Of a DNA stretch of 64,000 bases, positions 44,303-53,810 are shown piece after piece. A program made the position numbers and the translations under genes. The notes under the pieces are model-generated. The model did not search any database. It was given only the letters and a program-made list of their open reading frames with translations, and was not told where the DNA came from. The stretch is from Acidobacteriaceae bacterium (GTDB lineage: Bacteria > Acidobacteriota > Terriglobia > Bryobacterales > Bryobacteraceae), in NCBI GenBank assembly GCA_019244055.1, contig JAFATG010000268.1:62001-126000 (forward strand), read 5' to 3'. Positions within the stretch are counted from its first letter, which is position 1; each line of letters begins with the position of its first letter.

Positions 44303-47131
44303 ATGCGACGTTCCTTTTGCAGTTTTCTAATCCTAACTGTGCTGGCGCTTCCCTCCTTTGCGTGGTGGGAGACCGGACATCAGGCGATCGCCCGTATCGC
44401 CGCCGCGCATCTCGATCCAGTGGCCCGAGCGAGAATCGCGAATCTCCTCGATGTCTCCGACAACCCCGACGCGGTAGCGGATGCGCTGGCCCGGATTTCA
44501 ACCTGGGCCGATGAGGCGCGCAACGAAACGAAAACCGGCGAGTGGCACTATACGAACCTGGCTCTGCAGGACTCGAAATCTGACATTTCTCTACGCTGCA
44601 AGGACGACAATTGCGCCACTGCCCGCATTGAATTATTTGCCGCCCAGCTTGCAGGAAAGCGCCCCGGTGGACGCTGGAGCGATCTGGATGCCTTGCGTTT
44701 CCTGGTGCATTTCCTGGGAGACATTCATCAGCCCTTGCATGCAGTCTCAAATGCCGATCGGGGCGGTAATTGCGAGCGGTTAGATCTTCCCGTCGGCAGG
44801 GCGCAAAACCTGCATGCACTCTGGGATGGAGAAATTGTCAACGCCATCAACTCGAACGACAAAGCTCTCGCTTCTGCCATGGATACCGACATTCAGGCCA
44901 TGCCTGCCGGAGAGAGGAGCGAGGCAGCAGCGGGCAATTCGGATGATTGGACCTGGACTTCGCATGAACTTGCAGTCAAAAACATCTATCAGCGCCTGCA
45001 GATTCCCACCGAGCCGGTACAGTTCCCGGCGGACTGCAAGGATGCGCCCGAGGCAATTACCGGCCGCGAGCTGCACGTTAACTCTTCCTATATCGACGAA
45101 ATGAAGCCCATCGTGCGCAGCCAGATCGCCAAAGCCGGCCTCCGGCTCGCGCGCATTTTGAACGAATCGTTCGCTGAGACTAGCGCCAAACGCTATCTGG
45201 ATCTGGAGGATTTGAATCGCTTGCGGGATGTGGAGGACCCGCAGGTTTCGCCCGAGGGCAATTGGGTTGCCTACACAGTGCGAAGCGTCGACAAGGAAGC
45301 AGATAAGAACGTCACCCACGTCTGGATGACCGCTTGGGACGGCAGCCAGACCCTGCAACTCACGTTCGATTCGGAATCGGAGAGCTCGCCCCGCTGGAGT
45401 CCCGACGGCAAATATCTGTCCTTCGTATCGTCACGTCCGGGGAAGGCCAAAGGATCGCAGGTTTGGATCATGGACCGGCGCGGCGGTGAAGCGCAGCAGC
45501 TCACCGATCTGAAGAACATGAATCTTACGGAGCATGAGTGGTCGTCGGACAGCAAGAAGCTGCTGCTAGTGTTACAGGAAAAGCAAGAGCCCGATGCGGA
45601 CGAGACGAAGCCGGCTACTCCGCCCAAGCCGCCGAAACCGATTGTGATCGACCGTTACCACTTCAAAGAGGACATGGCCGGTTATCTGGGCCCCAAGCAC
45701 AATCACATTTACCTGTTCGATATCGCCAGCCACAAGCTCGATCAGATCACCAAGGACGATTTCGACGAAACGGACGCGCGCTGGTCGCCCGATGGAACCA
45801 AAATCGCCTTTATTTCGAATCAGGACAAAGATCCCGATAGAACCGAGAACAGCGACGTGTTCGTGGTGGACGCGCGGCCAGGCGCAACGCCGCGCAAGCT
45901 GACCAATTTCCCCGGTCCCGATACCGGCCGCCTCGCCTGGAGTCCCGATGGCAGCCTGATCGCGTACATGCAAGGGCTCGATCAAAAGTACAGCGCCTAC
46001 CAGATGCCGCGGCTGGCAGTCGTTCCTGCTGACGGGGGCACCGCCCGAGTCCTCACCACGCAGTTCGACCGTCCCGTCTCGTTCCCCGCCTTCGCTGCCG
46101 ACGGGAAATCCGTTGTGTTCATCGCCTCAGATGATCAATCGGAGTATCCGGCGCAAGTTTCAGTGCGCGGCGGTGCCGCCGAACGGCTCGTAGGTGGGAA
46201 GTTCGTGGCTTCCGATTTGTCGAGCAGCGGAGGGCATACGGCACTCCTCGTTTCGAGCGACGATTCGCCGCATGAAGTCTTCGGCCTGGAGGGAGGATCG
46301 CTTCGCAAGCTGACCACACAAAACGATGCGCTTCTGGCGGGAATCAAGCTGGGCGCAACCGAAGATCTCCGCTTCCAATCGCCGGACGGGGTGGAAGTAC
46401 ACGGACTGCTTACCAAGCCCTTTGGATTCGAGTCTGGGAAAAAATATCCGCTGCTGCTGCGCATCCATGGCGGCCCGAACGGCCAGAATGGACACGCCTT
46501 CAGCTTCGAAAATCAGTTTTTCGCCGCGAACGGCTACCTCGTGTTGAACGTGAACTATCGCGGCAGCGCAGGGCGCGGCGAAAGATTCCAGCAGGCCATT
46601 TTCGCCGACTGGGGACATAAAGAAGTAATCGATCTGCTCGCCGGTGTCGATTGCGTGCTCAAGATGGGCATAGCTGATCCCGCGCGCCTGGGCATTGGCG
46701 GCTGGAGCTACGGCGGCATCCTCACCGATTACACCATCGCTACCGATAACCGTTTCAAGGCCGCCATCAGCGGAGCGGGAAGCGCCAACCAGATCTCGAT
46801 GTATGGCATCGACCAGTATGTTTTTCAATACGACACCGAGCTCGGCCCGCCTTGGAAAAACCCGGATGCCTGGGTCAAAGTGTCTTACCCGTTCTTTCAT
46901 GCCGACCGTATCCACACGCCCACGCTGTTTATGGGCGGCGATAAGGATTTCAATGTTCCGCTTGTCGGCGGCGAGCAGATGTATGAAGCACTGAAAGCTC
47001 TGAAGGTTCCCACCGAGCTGGTGGTGTACCCAGGGCAGTTCCACGGCTTCACCCGTCCCAGCTTCATCTGCGACCGCTACCAGCGCTATCTCGCCTGGTA
47101 TGACAAATATGTGAAACCTCCGAGTTCCTGA
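44303..47131 (+). CDS. S1/P1 nuclease fused to S9 prolyl-oligopeptidase-family peptidase
   Basis: 942 residues from ATG 44303 (TTG 44288 is possible). The signal peptide should be cleaved before the two Trp of AWWETGHQ; S1/P1 nucleases use that Trp and following His for zinc. The nuclease part ends near LARILNESF (~residue 290) with EWHYTNL, HFLGDIHQPLHAV and NLHALWDGEIV ligands present. An S9 peptidase follows at once: LEDLNRLRDVEDPQVSPEGNWVAYT, a WD-like propeller, then alpha/beta hydrolase with GWSYGG Ser, DKDFNVP Asp and QFHGF His. Both catalytic units look complete in one frame. Extracytoplasmic digestion of nucleic acid and peptides is expected. Confidence 0.9.
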   Translation: MRRSFCSFLILTVLALPSFAWWETGHQAIARIAAAHLDPVARARIANLLDVSDNPDAVADALARISTWADEARNETKTGEWHYTNLALQDSKSDISLRCKDDNCATARIELFAAQLAGKRPGGRWSDLDALRFLVHFLGDIHQPLHAVSNADRGGNCERLDLPVGRAQNLHALWDGEIVNAINSNDKALASAMDTDIQAMPAGERSEAAAGNSDDWTWTSHELAVKNIYQRLQIPTEPVQFPADCKDAPEAITGRELHVNSSYIDEMKPIVRSQIAKAGLRLARILNESFAETSAKRYLDLEDLNRLRDVEDPQVSPEGNWVAYTVRSVDKEADKNVTHVWMTAWDGSQTLQLTFDSESESSPRWSPDGKYLSFVSSRPGKAKGSQVWIMDRRGGEAQQLTDLKNMNLTEHEWSSDSKKLLLVLQEKQEPDADETKPATPPKPPKPIVIDRYHFKEDMAGYLGPKHNHIYLFDIASHKLDQITKDDFDETDARWSPDGTKIAFISNQDKDPDRTENSDVFVVDARPGATPRKLTNFPGPDTGRLAWSPDGSLIAYMQGLDQKYSAYQMPRLAVVPADGGTARVLTTQFDRPVSFPAFAADGKSVVFIASDDQSEYPAQVSVRGGAAERLVGGKFVASDLSSSGGHTALLVSSDDSPHEVFGLEGGSLRKLTTQNDALLAGIKLGATEDLRFQSPDGVEVHGLLTKPFGFESGKKYPLLLRIHGGPNGQNGHAFSFENQFFAANGYLVLNVNYRGSAGRGERFQQAIFADWGHKEVIDLLAGVDCVLKMGIADPARLGIGGWSYGGILTDYTIATDNRFKAAISGAGSANQISMYGIDQYVFQYDTELGPPWKNPDAWVKVSYPFFHADRIHTPTLFMGGDKDFNVPLVGGEQMYEALKALKVPTELVVYPGQFHGFTRPSFICDRYQRYLAWYDKYVKPPSS

Positions 47132-47220
47132 GCCTTTCGAGCAGCGACTCATCGCTGCTCCTCAACGCTTTCGCGCCCACCTGCGTATTACAAGTGGATG
47201 CTTCCGATGGCCAAAAAGCT

Positions 47221-47802
47221 ATGACAGTCCCCTGGGCGGGCTCGTTCGACATGGAGCAGACCCTGTGCCGTCAGTTGGTCAGCAGGGCAAAGGCGGGCGA
47301 TGCCGCCGCTTTCGAACGCATAGTGGCGCTCAACGAGCGAACCGTTCTGCGCGTTGCGCGGCGCTTGTTGGCTAGCAGTGAAGAAGCCAAGGATGCCGCC
47401 CAAGAAGTATTCATTCGTCTTCACCGCGGGCTGGCTCGATTTGATGAGACGAAGGATCTCGCGCCCTGGCTATATCGGGTGACAGTGAACATCTGCCGCG
47501 ATTTCAAACGCCGGACGAAAGTGGATATTCCGCTCGAATCAGCAGCGCAGACGGCTGCGAATTCGCGAACTCCGGAGCAGTCGGTAATGCTCTCTGAGCA
47601 GTACGAGATGGTGTTGGATGCACTGGCGGCACTGTCCCAACGTGAGCGGGAAGCAATTGTTCTGCGCGATCTGGAAGGATGCCCGACCAGCGAAGTGGCC
47701 AGCATGCTGGGTTCTTCCGAGACCACCGTCCGCTCACAGCTTTCCACGGGGCGCATGAAGATAAAGAAACTTTTGGCCGATCGAATGTGGAGGCGAGCGT
47801 GA
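47221..47802 (+). CDS. ECF-type RNA polymerase sigma factor
   Basis: About 193 residues from ATG 47221 (GTG 47194 and ATG 47251 are alternatives). Region 2 includes AFERIVALNERTVLRVARRLLASSEEAKDAAQEVFIRLHRGLARF and LAPWLYRVTVNICRDFKRR; region 4 is LSQREREAIVLRDLEGCPTSEVASMLGSSETTVRSQLSTGRMKIK. It directs transcription of an envelope-related or stress regulon. Its stop overlaps the anti-sigma start as GTGA. Confidence 0.92.
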   Translation: MTVPWAGSFDMEQTLCRQLVSRAKAGDAAAFERIVALNERTVLRVARRLLASSEEAKDAAQEVFIRLHRGLARFDETKDLAPWLYRVTVNICRDFKRRTKVDIPLESAAQTAANSRTPEQSVMLSEQYEMVLDALAALSQREREAIVLRDLEGCPTSEVASMLGSSETTVRSQLSTGRMKIKKLLADRMWRRA

Positions 47803-48368
47803 CGGAACACATTTCCGAAGAGCGGCTCGCGCTCTATGCGGCGAGAGACTTGCCGGCCCGTGAAACCGCGAGCGTTGAAACGCACCTGCGCTGCTGTGGC
47901 GAATGCCAGGCGTTGGTGACTGAGTATCAAGACGCGCAGGCGTTTCTCACCGAGTCTGTCGAAGACCCGAGCCCCGACGAATTGCGGCGGCTCCGCGACG
48001 GAATCGCCCACGAGCTGACAAGTGTCGGGCACCACGCTCCGGCCCCGTGGCTCTGGCCCGCGCTTCTTACTCCAGCATTGGCGTTGACCTTGATATTCGT
48101 TACGACCTGGCAGCGGCTCGTATACCCGCGCCATAGCCGCGAAGAATCGACCGGTCAAGTGATCGTTCCTCAAACAATCCCGGCCCTGCCGGCTCTACCA
48201 ACGCCGCGGCTCGAAACAGTCGCCTTGCCGAAGAAAGCTGTCCGCCCCACGGCAGGACTTCGTACCGTCGCCTTGCTCCAGCGGGCGGACGAATCGCCAT
48301 TCATTAAGATGACGACTCCTGATCCGAACGTAGTCATCCTCTGGCAAGCCTCCGAAAGAATTCAATAA
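47799..48368 (+). CDS. Membrane anti-sigma factor with zinc-finger domain
   Basis: 189 residues from GTG 47799. The N-terminal zf-HC2 motif is HLRCCGEC (H-x3-C-x2-C) preceded by an ISEERLALYAARDLP helix; a single transmembrane segment (LWPALLTPALALTLIFVTTW) follows, then a short extracytoplasmic tail. It should hold the ECF sigma factor inactive. The overlapping arrangement is characteristic of sigma/anti-sigma pairs. Confidence 0.87.
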   Translation: MTEHISEERLALYAARDLPARETASVETHLRCCGECQALVTEYQDAQAFLTESVEDPSPDELRRLRDGIAHELTSVGHHAPAPWLWPALLTPALALTLIFVTTWQRLVYPRHSREESTGQVIVPQTIPALPALPTPRLETVALPKKAVRPTAGLRTVALLQRADESPFIKMTTPDPNVVILWQASERIQ

Positions 48369-48373
48369 TCGCT

Positions 48374-49147
48374 ATGAAGACTTTTTTTTGCGCATCGCTC
48401 TTGCTCATCCCGGTACTTGCTCTCCCGCAAAACACGGAGGTGCAAACGGTAACTGGTTCCGTACCCTCCGCCAAAGTGACGAAGATTGTCCGGGTTCACC
48501 ATGGTAATGCCCGGAACCTAGCTGAACTGGCGGCGCACGGCAGCAACGTAAGTGCAGCCGCCGACAACGCGCTGCAGGCGATCGTTCTAACCGGCAACAC
48601 CTCCGATGTTTCCTCGGTAGAGCAGATGGTCAAGGAACTTGACACGGCAGCGGCCTCATCGCGTGACTTCGAACTCACGATTTGGGCAATTGGCGGGTCG
48701 AACGATCCTGAATCTGCCCCCGAAGGGCAGATCCCCGAATCGATCGCGCCGGTAGTGAAGCAATTGAGAGCGATCTTCCCTTACAAGACCTATGACGTCC
48801 TGAGCACAATGCTAATCCGCTCGCGCGAAGGGACGAGCGCCGGCAACGGCGGTGTGATGCACGCCTTCTCGAAGACTCCTTCGGCCCCTTTCCCAAGCAC
48901 GTATAACGTGCACTACGCCGACAGCACGGTTTCGATGGATGAACGCACGGCCCTGATTCATTTACACGATTTCCGCTTTGTTACGCATGTGCCCGTGGGC
49001 TCAGGCAGCCAATGGCAAAACGAAGAGGTGAGCATTCAGACCGATGTCGACCTGCGCGACGGCCAAAAAGTTGTGGTCGGTAAGTCGAATGTCGGAAGCA
49101 GCGACTCGGCTCTGTTTGTCGTGCTGTCAGCGCGCTTGGTCCAATAG
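48374..49147 (+). CDS. Exported secretin-N-like domain protein
   Basis: 257 residues with a signal peptide (ASLLLIPVLALPQ). Residues ~30-95 (KIVRVHHGNARNLAELAA... IVLTGNTSDVSSVEQMVKELD) match a secretin N-domain. The C-terminal half is beta-rich with VSIQTDVDLRDGQKVVVGKSNV. No secretin pore domain is present. Five bases after the anti-sigma gene, so part of the ECF operon, perhaps its output. Confidence 0.72.
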   Translation: MKTFFCASLLLIPVLALPQNTEVQTVTGSVPSAKVTKIVRVHHGNARNLAELAAHGSNVSAAADNALQAIVLTGNTSDVSSVEQMVKELDTAAASSRDFELTIWAIGGSNDPESAPEGQIPESIAPVVKQLRAIFPYKTYDVLSTMLIRSREGTSAGNGGVMHAFSKTPSAPFPSTYNVHYADSTVSMDERTALIHLHDFRFVTHVPVGSGSQWQNEEVSIQTDVDLRDGQKVVVGKSNVGSSDSALFVVLSARLVQ

Positions 49148-49157
49148 ACGGCGCTGC

Positions 49158-50630
49158 TCAAACCTGCACCGGAGCTTCGCTGGGAGCCCGCACTGCTCCG
49201 GGCAGTACCACCTCAAAGCGCGAGCCTTTGCCGGGCTCACTCTCCACATGTATTTCTCCGCCGTGCGCTCGCACGATGGCCGAAACGAAACTTAATCCCA
49301 AGCCCAGGCCCTTTTCCGGATTCGGATCGGGTACGCGATAGAAGCGATCAAAAATGTGCGGCAGATGATCTTTCGGAATGCCCACACCCGAATCCTCCAC
49401 AATCAGACGCACCATGTTTCCCGTCTGCTCCGCGCAGGCGCGCACCCAGCCTCCGTCGGGCGTGTACTTGATGGCGTTTGATAGAAGGTTCGTTACCACC
49501 CGCTCGATCTGTGTGCGGTCCACGTCGCAAAGAACGGGTCCACGCGTGGTGTGGCTCAGGTGGACGTTGTGCGCTTCGGCTGGAATTTGAAACTGATCGA
49601 CCAGATCTTCAACCAGGCGCTGCATGTCCACCATGGCCTTATTCATCGGAATCTGGCCTGTCTCAGACTGAGATAGCAGCAGCAAGGCCCGTACAAGATT
49701 CGAGAGCCGCTCGACGTCTTGCAAGGCGTTCTCGATCGCTTCCTGCAACTGCTCCTTGCGCGTGGCCGTGAACAGCGCGACTTCGAGCTGCCCTTGAATC
49801 GCTGTTAGCGGCGTTCGCAGCTCATGAGAAACATCGGTCGAGAACCGGCGGATCTGCTCAAACGAGAACTTGAGTCGCCGGCTCATCTGATTAAAGGAGC
49901 CGATCAATCGGTCGAGCTCATCATCGGCGCCCCGCTTCGGAATCTGCAGTCCTAGATTCGAACCCGTGATCTCCTGTGCTGCGGTTTCGACGGACTGTAG
50001 AGCTCGCAAGGCTTTGCCGGCTGAATACCAGCTCACCAGGGCGCAGGCGAAAAGAGCAATCGGGAAGAAAATCAGATAATTTCTCCGGAAACGCCGGATC
50101 AACGACTCATCCCCCGCCAGGCTGCGACCTTCCGCCACATACCACTTGGCCCCTGTATCGTCCACCATCGCTCCGCTGATGATCTGATACGGAACCTTGT
50201 CAGCGGCGATAAAGGTCTTCAGGTACGGCTCTTTGGAGGTCTCGATTATTTGGAGCTCACGTCGAATCTCTTTCTGATCGTAGAGTCCCCTCAACGCGGG
50301 ATCGGGCGATCCCCGCCATGGTTCGCCGTCTTCGTTAGCGATCACAAAAACTGTCATCAGCCGCCCGACCGTCGCCTGTTCTTCGGGGTCCGATGGATCT
50401 TCGAACCAATACGGCTTCCCCTCCCCGTCGAAATGCAAATAGCCGCGCATTGCCCCGAGTTCTTCCCGCAAAACCTGCTCGCTCTGCGTTGCCAGCAAAC
50501 TGCGGAGCGTAGTGGTACCAATTACGCCGACTCCCGCCAATACCAGCGCGAGCAGCGCCAAAAACGTACTAGCTAGACGGAAGCGGAGCGTGCGGAAAAG
50601 CTTGATGTTCCGAAGCTTGGCCCACAACAT
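49158..50630 (-). CDS. HAMP-containing sensor histidine kinase
   Basis: 490 residues: TM1 (~20-40), a periplasmic sensor region to ~180, TM2 (LIFFPIALFACALVSWYSA), HAMP (ALRALQSVETAAQEITGSNLG...), HisKA with FSTDVSHELRTPLTAIQG, and HATPase with NLLSNAIKYTPDGG, DSGVGIP, DRFYRV and GLGLGLSFV. It phosphorylates the response regulator encoded seven bases upstream. Signal unknown. Confidence 0.93.
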   Translation of the reverse strand: MLWAKLRNIKLFRTLRFRLASTFLALLALVLAGVGVIGTTTLRSLLATQSEQVLREELGAMRGYLHFDGEGKPYWFEDPSDPEEQATVGRLMTVFVIANEDGEPWRGSPDPALRGLYDQKEIRRELQIIETSKEPYLKTFIAADKVPYQIISGAMVDDTGAKWYVAEGRSLAGDESLIRRFRRNYLIFFPIALFACALVSWYSAGKALRALQSVETAAQEITGSNLGLQIPKRGADDELDRLIGSFNQMSRRLKFSFEQIRRFSTDVSHELRTPLTAIQGQLEVALFTATRKEQLQEAIENALQDVERLSNLVRALLLLSQSETGQIPMNKAMVDMQRLVEDLVDQFQIPAEAHNVHLSHTTRGPVLCDVDRTQIERVVTNLLSNAIKYTPDGGWVRACAEQTGNMVRLIVEDSGVGIPKDHLPHIFDRFYRVPDPNPEKGLGLGLSFVSAIVRAHGGEIHVESEPGKGSRFEVVLPGAVRAPSEAPVQV

Positions 50631-50637
50631 AACGACG

Positions 50638-51345
50638 TCACGTGGCCGATATCTCTGGAGACGCGGCCAGTTGATTCTCGGGTGCGTCCAGCATGTAGCC
50701 GATCCCGCGCACAGTGTGAATCATCTTGATGGGAAACTTATCGTCGATCTTGCTGCGTAGATGCCGGATATAGACGTCCACAATGTTCGTCAGGCCGTCA
50801 TAATCCATGTCCCACACATGTTCGACGATCATCGTTCGGCTGAGAGGACGTCCCCGGTTACGCATCATGTACTCGAGAATGCTGAACTCTTTCGGCGCAA
50901 GCTCGATGTTGTCGTTGTTCCGCGTCACCTTCCGGCGGATGCAATCGAGACTCAAATCGCCCACCTGCAGCTTCTCGGGAGTGGGTTGCCCGCGTCTCAG
51001 CAGCACGCGAGTGCGCGCCAGCAGCTCCACGAATGCAAATGGTTTCACCAGGTAATCGTCCGCGCCTTGCTCCAGTCCCTTCACTCTCTCATCCACCGAA
51101 TCGCGCGCACTCAGAATCAAAACCGGAGGTATCGTCTTGCGATTCTTGATCTTCTGCAAAACTTGCAGGCCGTCGATATCCGGCAATCCGAGGTCGAGCA
51201 CTACCAGGTCGTATTCGGTCGAATGCACCCTTTCAATGGCGTCGGTTCCCGTATGCACTACGTCCACGGCGTAACCGGCGCTCTGCAAGCCACGCGAGAG
51301 GAAATCGGCAATCCGCTTCTCATCTTCCACTACGAGTAATCGCAT
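50638..51345 (-). CDS. OmpR/PhoB-type response regulator
   Basis: 235 residues. Receiver domain with VVEDEKR, phosphoacceptor D51 in VLDLGLPDIDG, SARD and the switch Lys in DDYLVKPF. The C-terminal winged helix reads ELAPKEFSILEYMMRNRGRPLSRTMIVEHVWD and NIVDVYIRHLRSKID. It is upstream of the kinase gene, in the same direction, separated by seven bases. Confidence 0.94.
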   Translation of the reverse strand: MRLLVVEDEKRIADFLSRGLQSAGYAVDVVHTGTDAIERVHSTEYDLVVLDLGLPDIDGLQVLQKIKNRKTIPPVLILSARDSVDERVKGLEQGADDYLVKPFAFVELLARTRVLLRRGQPTPEKLQVGDLSLDCIRRKVTRNNDNIELAPKEFSILEYMMRNRGRPLSRTMIVEHVWDMDYDGLTNIVDVYIRHLRSKIDDKFPIKMIHTVRGIGYMLDAPENQLAASPEISAT

Positions 51346-51412
51346 GGGTTACTTAAAGGACACTGCTGACTAAAGTCTAACGAAGAACGGGCGGAACAGC
51401 CGCTCCCGCGAT

Positions 51413-52528
51413 TCAATCTCCGGAGGCGCGCCGTGGCAGCGGCACCGGGCTCGGCTTGAAAACCTGCCAGATCGATCGGTAGCCCGTCTGGCCCAGCAGT
51501 CGGAAGCGCGTTTGACCCAACGAGATGAACGTCATGAGAACCAGCAACACCGCCGTGAAGGTGAGCACCTGCGGAACGGAAAGCCCCTCTTTCCAGATCC
51601 CGAACCATCGCCCATATACGAGCTCGATGTGTACCCAGTAAACGATGAGGGATGTTGTGCCAAGCTGCCGGAAGAAACTCCAGCGATTCCCCGCGCCATA
51701 GTTTACCCATAGGAACGCGACCGAAAGCAGGCAGAGAACCGTTCCCAGCTTGATCAGAATCTGCGCTGGGCTGTTCAGCCAGAATTCGCTCTTTGGGTAG
51801 ATTGAGTACGGCAGATTCGAGAAGTATTGCGCCGTAAGAGCGAGCCCCAGTCCAATAACCAGGCACCACAGCATGAGCCGTTCGATTCCGTCTTTGCCGA
51901 CCGTGCGCAAAATGCTTCCGGCTGCCATTCCGAATGCAAGGTACGAAGCCCAGGGAAAGAATCCGAAGTAGTTGTAGCTCGGGAAGAAGTACGCGTGGAT
52001 CAGCTTGGGAACGCCTGATGGATCGATCATGCTAACCACCGGCGATAGCCCGGCGATTACAAATCCGAGAATCGTACACAACTTGATCCGCTCCCGCGTG
52101 CTAAATACGGCCATTGGGGTGAACAGAAGCATCGCCATTCCCATGCAGTTCAGAATGTCCACGCGCAAAATCTCGCCGGCTGGGCTGGTCGGGAAACCAA
52201 ATACGTAGAGCTGCAGCCGGAACAAGAACGCAATCAGGAAGAGATAGCGCGATCTTTTCAGAGCCGCAACAATCCGCTTCCAGCCTGTTTCGCCTTGCTT
52301 TTCGCGGCTGTGCATAAGAAATGCGAAGGTGATTCCAGTTAGGAAGAGAAAGATGGCTGGAGGCAGTCCGCCGAAGAACTGCGAAAGCATGAACGGGCCT
52401 TTCGGGCGCAGGTCGGCTCGCGTAAATGAATCAAACGTGTGGCCCTGTATCATCACGACGGCCGCGAGCCCTCGCGTCCAATCGATAAAGGCCAGCCTGC
52501 CCGCCGCTGATGTTTTCTGCTCGTTCAT
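51413..52528 (-). CDS. DUF1624/heparan-acetyltransferase-like membrane protein
   Basis: 371 residues with about ten hydrophobic helices. GRLAFIDWTRGLAAVVMIQGHTFDSF and the PPAIFLFLTGITFAFLM block are typical of membrane acyltransferases of the HGSNAT/DUF1624 group. They transfer acyl groups to extracytoplasmic sugars; the acceptor is unknown. Monocistronic by spacing. Confidence 0.82.
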   Translation of the reverse strand: MNEQKTSAAGRLAFIDWTRGLAAVVMIQGHTFDSFTRADLRPKGPFMLSQFFGGLPPAIFLFLTGITFAFLMHSREKQGETGWKRIVAALKRSRYLFLIAFLFRLQLYVFGFPTSPAGEILRVDILNCMGMAMLLFTPMAVFSTRERIKLCTILGFVIAGLSPVVSMIDPSGVPKLIHAYFFPSYNYFGFFPWASYLAFGMAAGSILRTVGKDGIERLMLWCLVIGLGLALTAQYFSNLPYSIYPKSEFWLNSPAQILIKLGTVLCLLSVAFLWVNYGAGNRWSFFRQLGTTSLIVYWVHIELVYGRWFGIWKEGLSVPQVLTFTAVLLVLMTFISLGQTRFRLLGQTGYRSIWQVFKPSPVPLPRRASGD

Positions 52529-52564
52529 GTTTGTCTGGGCGCGTTCAACAAAGCCGCCTTCGCA

Positions 52565-53230
52565 TCAGCTTTGCTTCTTAGCTCCAGAAGGCAGCTTTAA
52601 TTCCAAAGTGCCCTTCATTGGCGGATTGATCTTAACATTTGTGTAAGTGACAATACGGTAATTTCCGGAAGGTTCGAAAAACTGCTGTTGTACCGGATAT
52701 CCAGCATTATTCGGCACCCAGATTTCGATCTTGCTCAGGTGCTCCTTGATCTTCGGATCCTTCGGGATGAGAAGTAATTTTGTCGTATCTTGCCCGGCAA
52801 TCTTTTCAGAGCCGTCGGCACTGATATCGTAGCTCTGCGCCAGTTCTTTGCCTGACGATCCAAACCCTAGCAGTAGAAACTGATTGAGCACGTCAGTATT
52901 CTTTCCAACGTCGTAGTCCTGGTAGCTCTTGAGATTCGGATAGTAAATGCGCACGATTTTCCCGAGAAACCCGATTTCCCGGGCATCGGTCTGGCCGGAG
53001 AAATCGAGAATGGCGCGCACGCCGCCATTCTTCACGCGCTGAATCTTGAGCGTGCCGTTTTCGACGGTCGTGTCCCCGATGATCGCGGTGAGCGTCTTCA
53101 TCTGTACGTCCGCGGACATGCCGCGAAAGGTAGGCGCGGCTTGATCCATGCGCGCCAAAACGGCGTTCACGTCCTGCGATTGAGCAAGAGCGGTGGATAC
53201 CAGAACACACAGTGGCAGCAGAGTTCTCAT
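52565..53230 (-). CDS. LolA-like outer-membrane lipoprotein carrier
   Basis: 221 residues from ATG 53230; a longer frame lacks a leader. Signal peptide LLPLCVLVSTALAQ, then VNAVLARMDQAAPTFRGMSADVQ and a LolA/LppX-type beta sheet with GQTDAREIGFLGKIVRIYYPNLKSYQDYDVG. It probably shuttles lipoproteins or lipids across the periplasm. The companion 53253 gene lies just upstream in the same direction. Confidence 0.72.
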   Translation of the reverse strand: MRTLLPLCVLVSTALAQSQDVNAVLARMDQAAPTFRGMSADVQMKTLTAIIGDTTVENGTLKIQRVKNGGVRAILDFSGQTDAREIGFLGKIVRIYYPNLKSYQDYDVGKNTDVLNQFLLLGFGSSGKELAQSYDISADGSEKIAGQDTTKLLLIPKDPKIKEHLSKIEIWVPNNAGYPVQQQFFEPSGNYRIVTYTNVKINPPMKGTLELKLPSGAKKQS

Positions 53231-53252
53231 CGATCTATTTAAGACGTGGTTT

Positions 53253-53603
53253 CTAACGGGCAGTGTACGCGATGAAGCCTTTGATTTCTCCTGCGGCTTC
53301 ATCTCGAATCGGTTCCACGCGAACCACTTGCCAGGTTTTCCCTGTCCGTTCTCGAATCAATTCTTCTGCTCGCTTCGTCCGTGCAGGTTCGGGTACGTCT
53401 TCGAGTAGCTCGGTTGCAATGAACACCCGGTCCGAGCCGTGCAGCGATGACATCAGGACGACACTCGCCGCTCTGGGTTGATCGCGAAACCACGCGCGTG
53501 GCGTTGCAAAAATGAACAGCAGAATCAGCGCGACAACAACGTCGTACTGCCACGAGGCCCGGGCGAAGTCCCAGAAAACTAAACGCCTTCCTAAGCCCGC
53601 CAC
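53253..53603 (-). CDS. Single-pass membrane protein of unknown function
   Basis: 116 residues: one transmembrane helix (YDVVVALILLFIFAT) followed by a short extracytoplasmic domain with VFIATELLEDVPEPARTKRAEELIRERTGKTWQVVRVEPIRDEAAGEI. Upstream of and likely cotranscribed with the LolA-like gene (22 bases between). Function unknown. Confidence 0.62.
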   Translation of the reverse strand: MAGLGRRLVFWDFARASWQYDVVVALILLFIFATPRAWFRDQPRAASVVLMSSLHGSDRVFIATELLEDVPEPARTKRAEELIRERTGKTWQVVRVEPIRDEAAGEIKGFIAYTAR

Positions 53604-53810
53604 TAGTAGCAGCTTATCATCTGGAGGGCAGATCCTTGATCGGGGTGCCCTCTGCGCCTGGCCTCGTAGGCCGCCTAATCAATCGAAGTTCGTTTGCCAA
53701 TTTGGGGGGTGGCCTTCAGCCCTGCCGAGGACTTAGGGCAGTACTTGCCCGCAGAGACGCTGAAGAGCTGGCGCGCGATAAAATCATTCTCCACAGAAAG
53801 GAGTTCACGT

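Noticed and set aside
46160-47152. 330-codon minus-strand frame opposite the S9 peptidase
   Set aside because: It lies entirely antisense to catalytic S9 sequence and shows no family motif.
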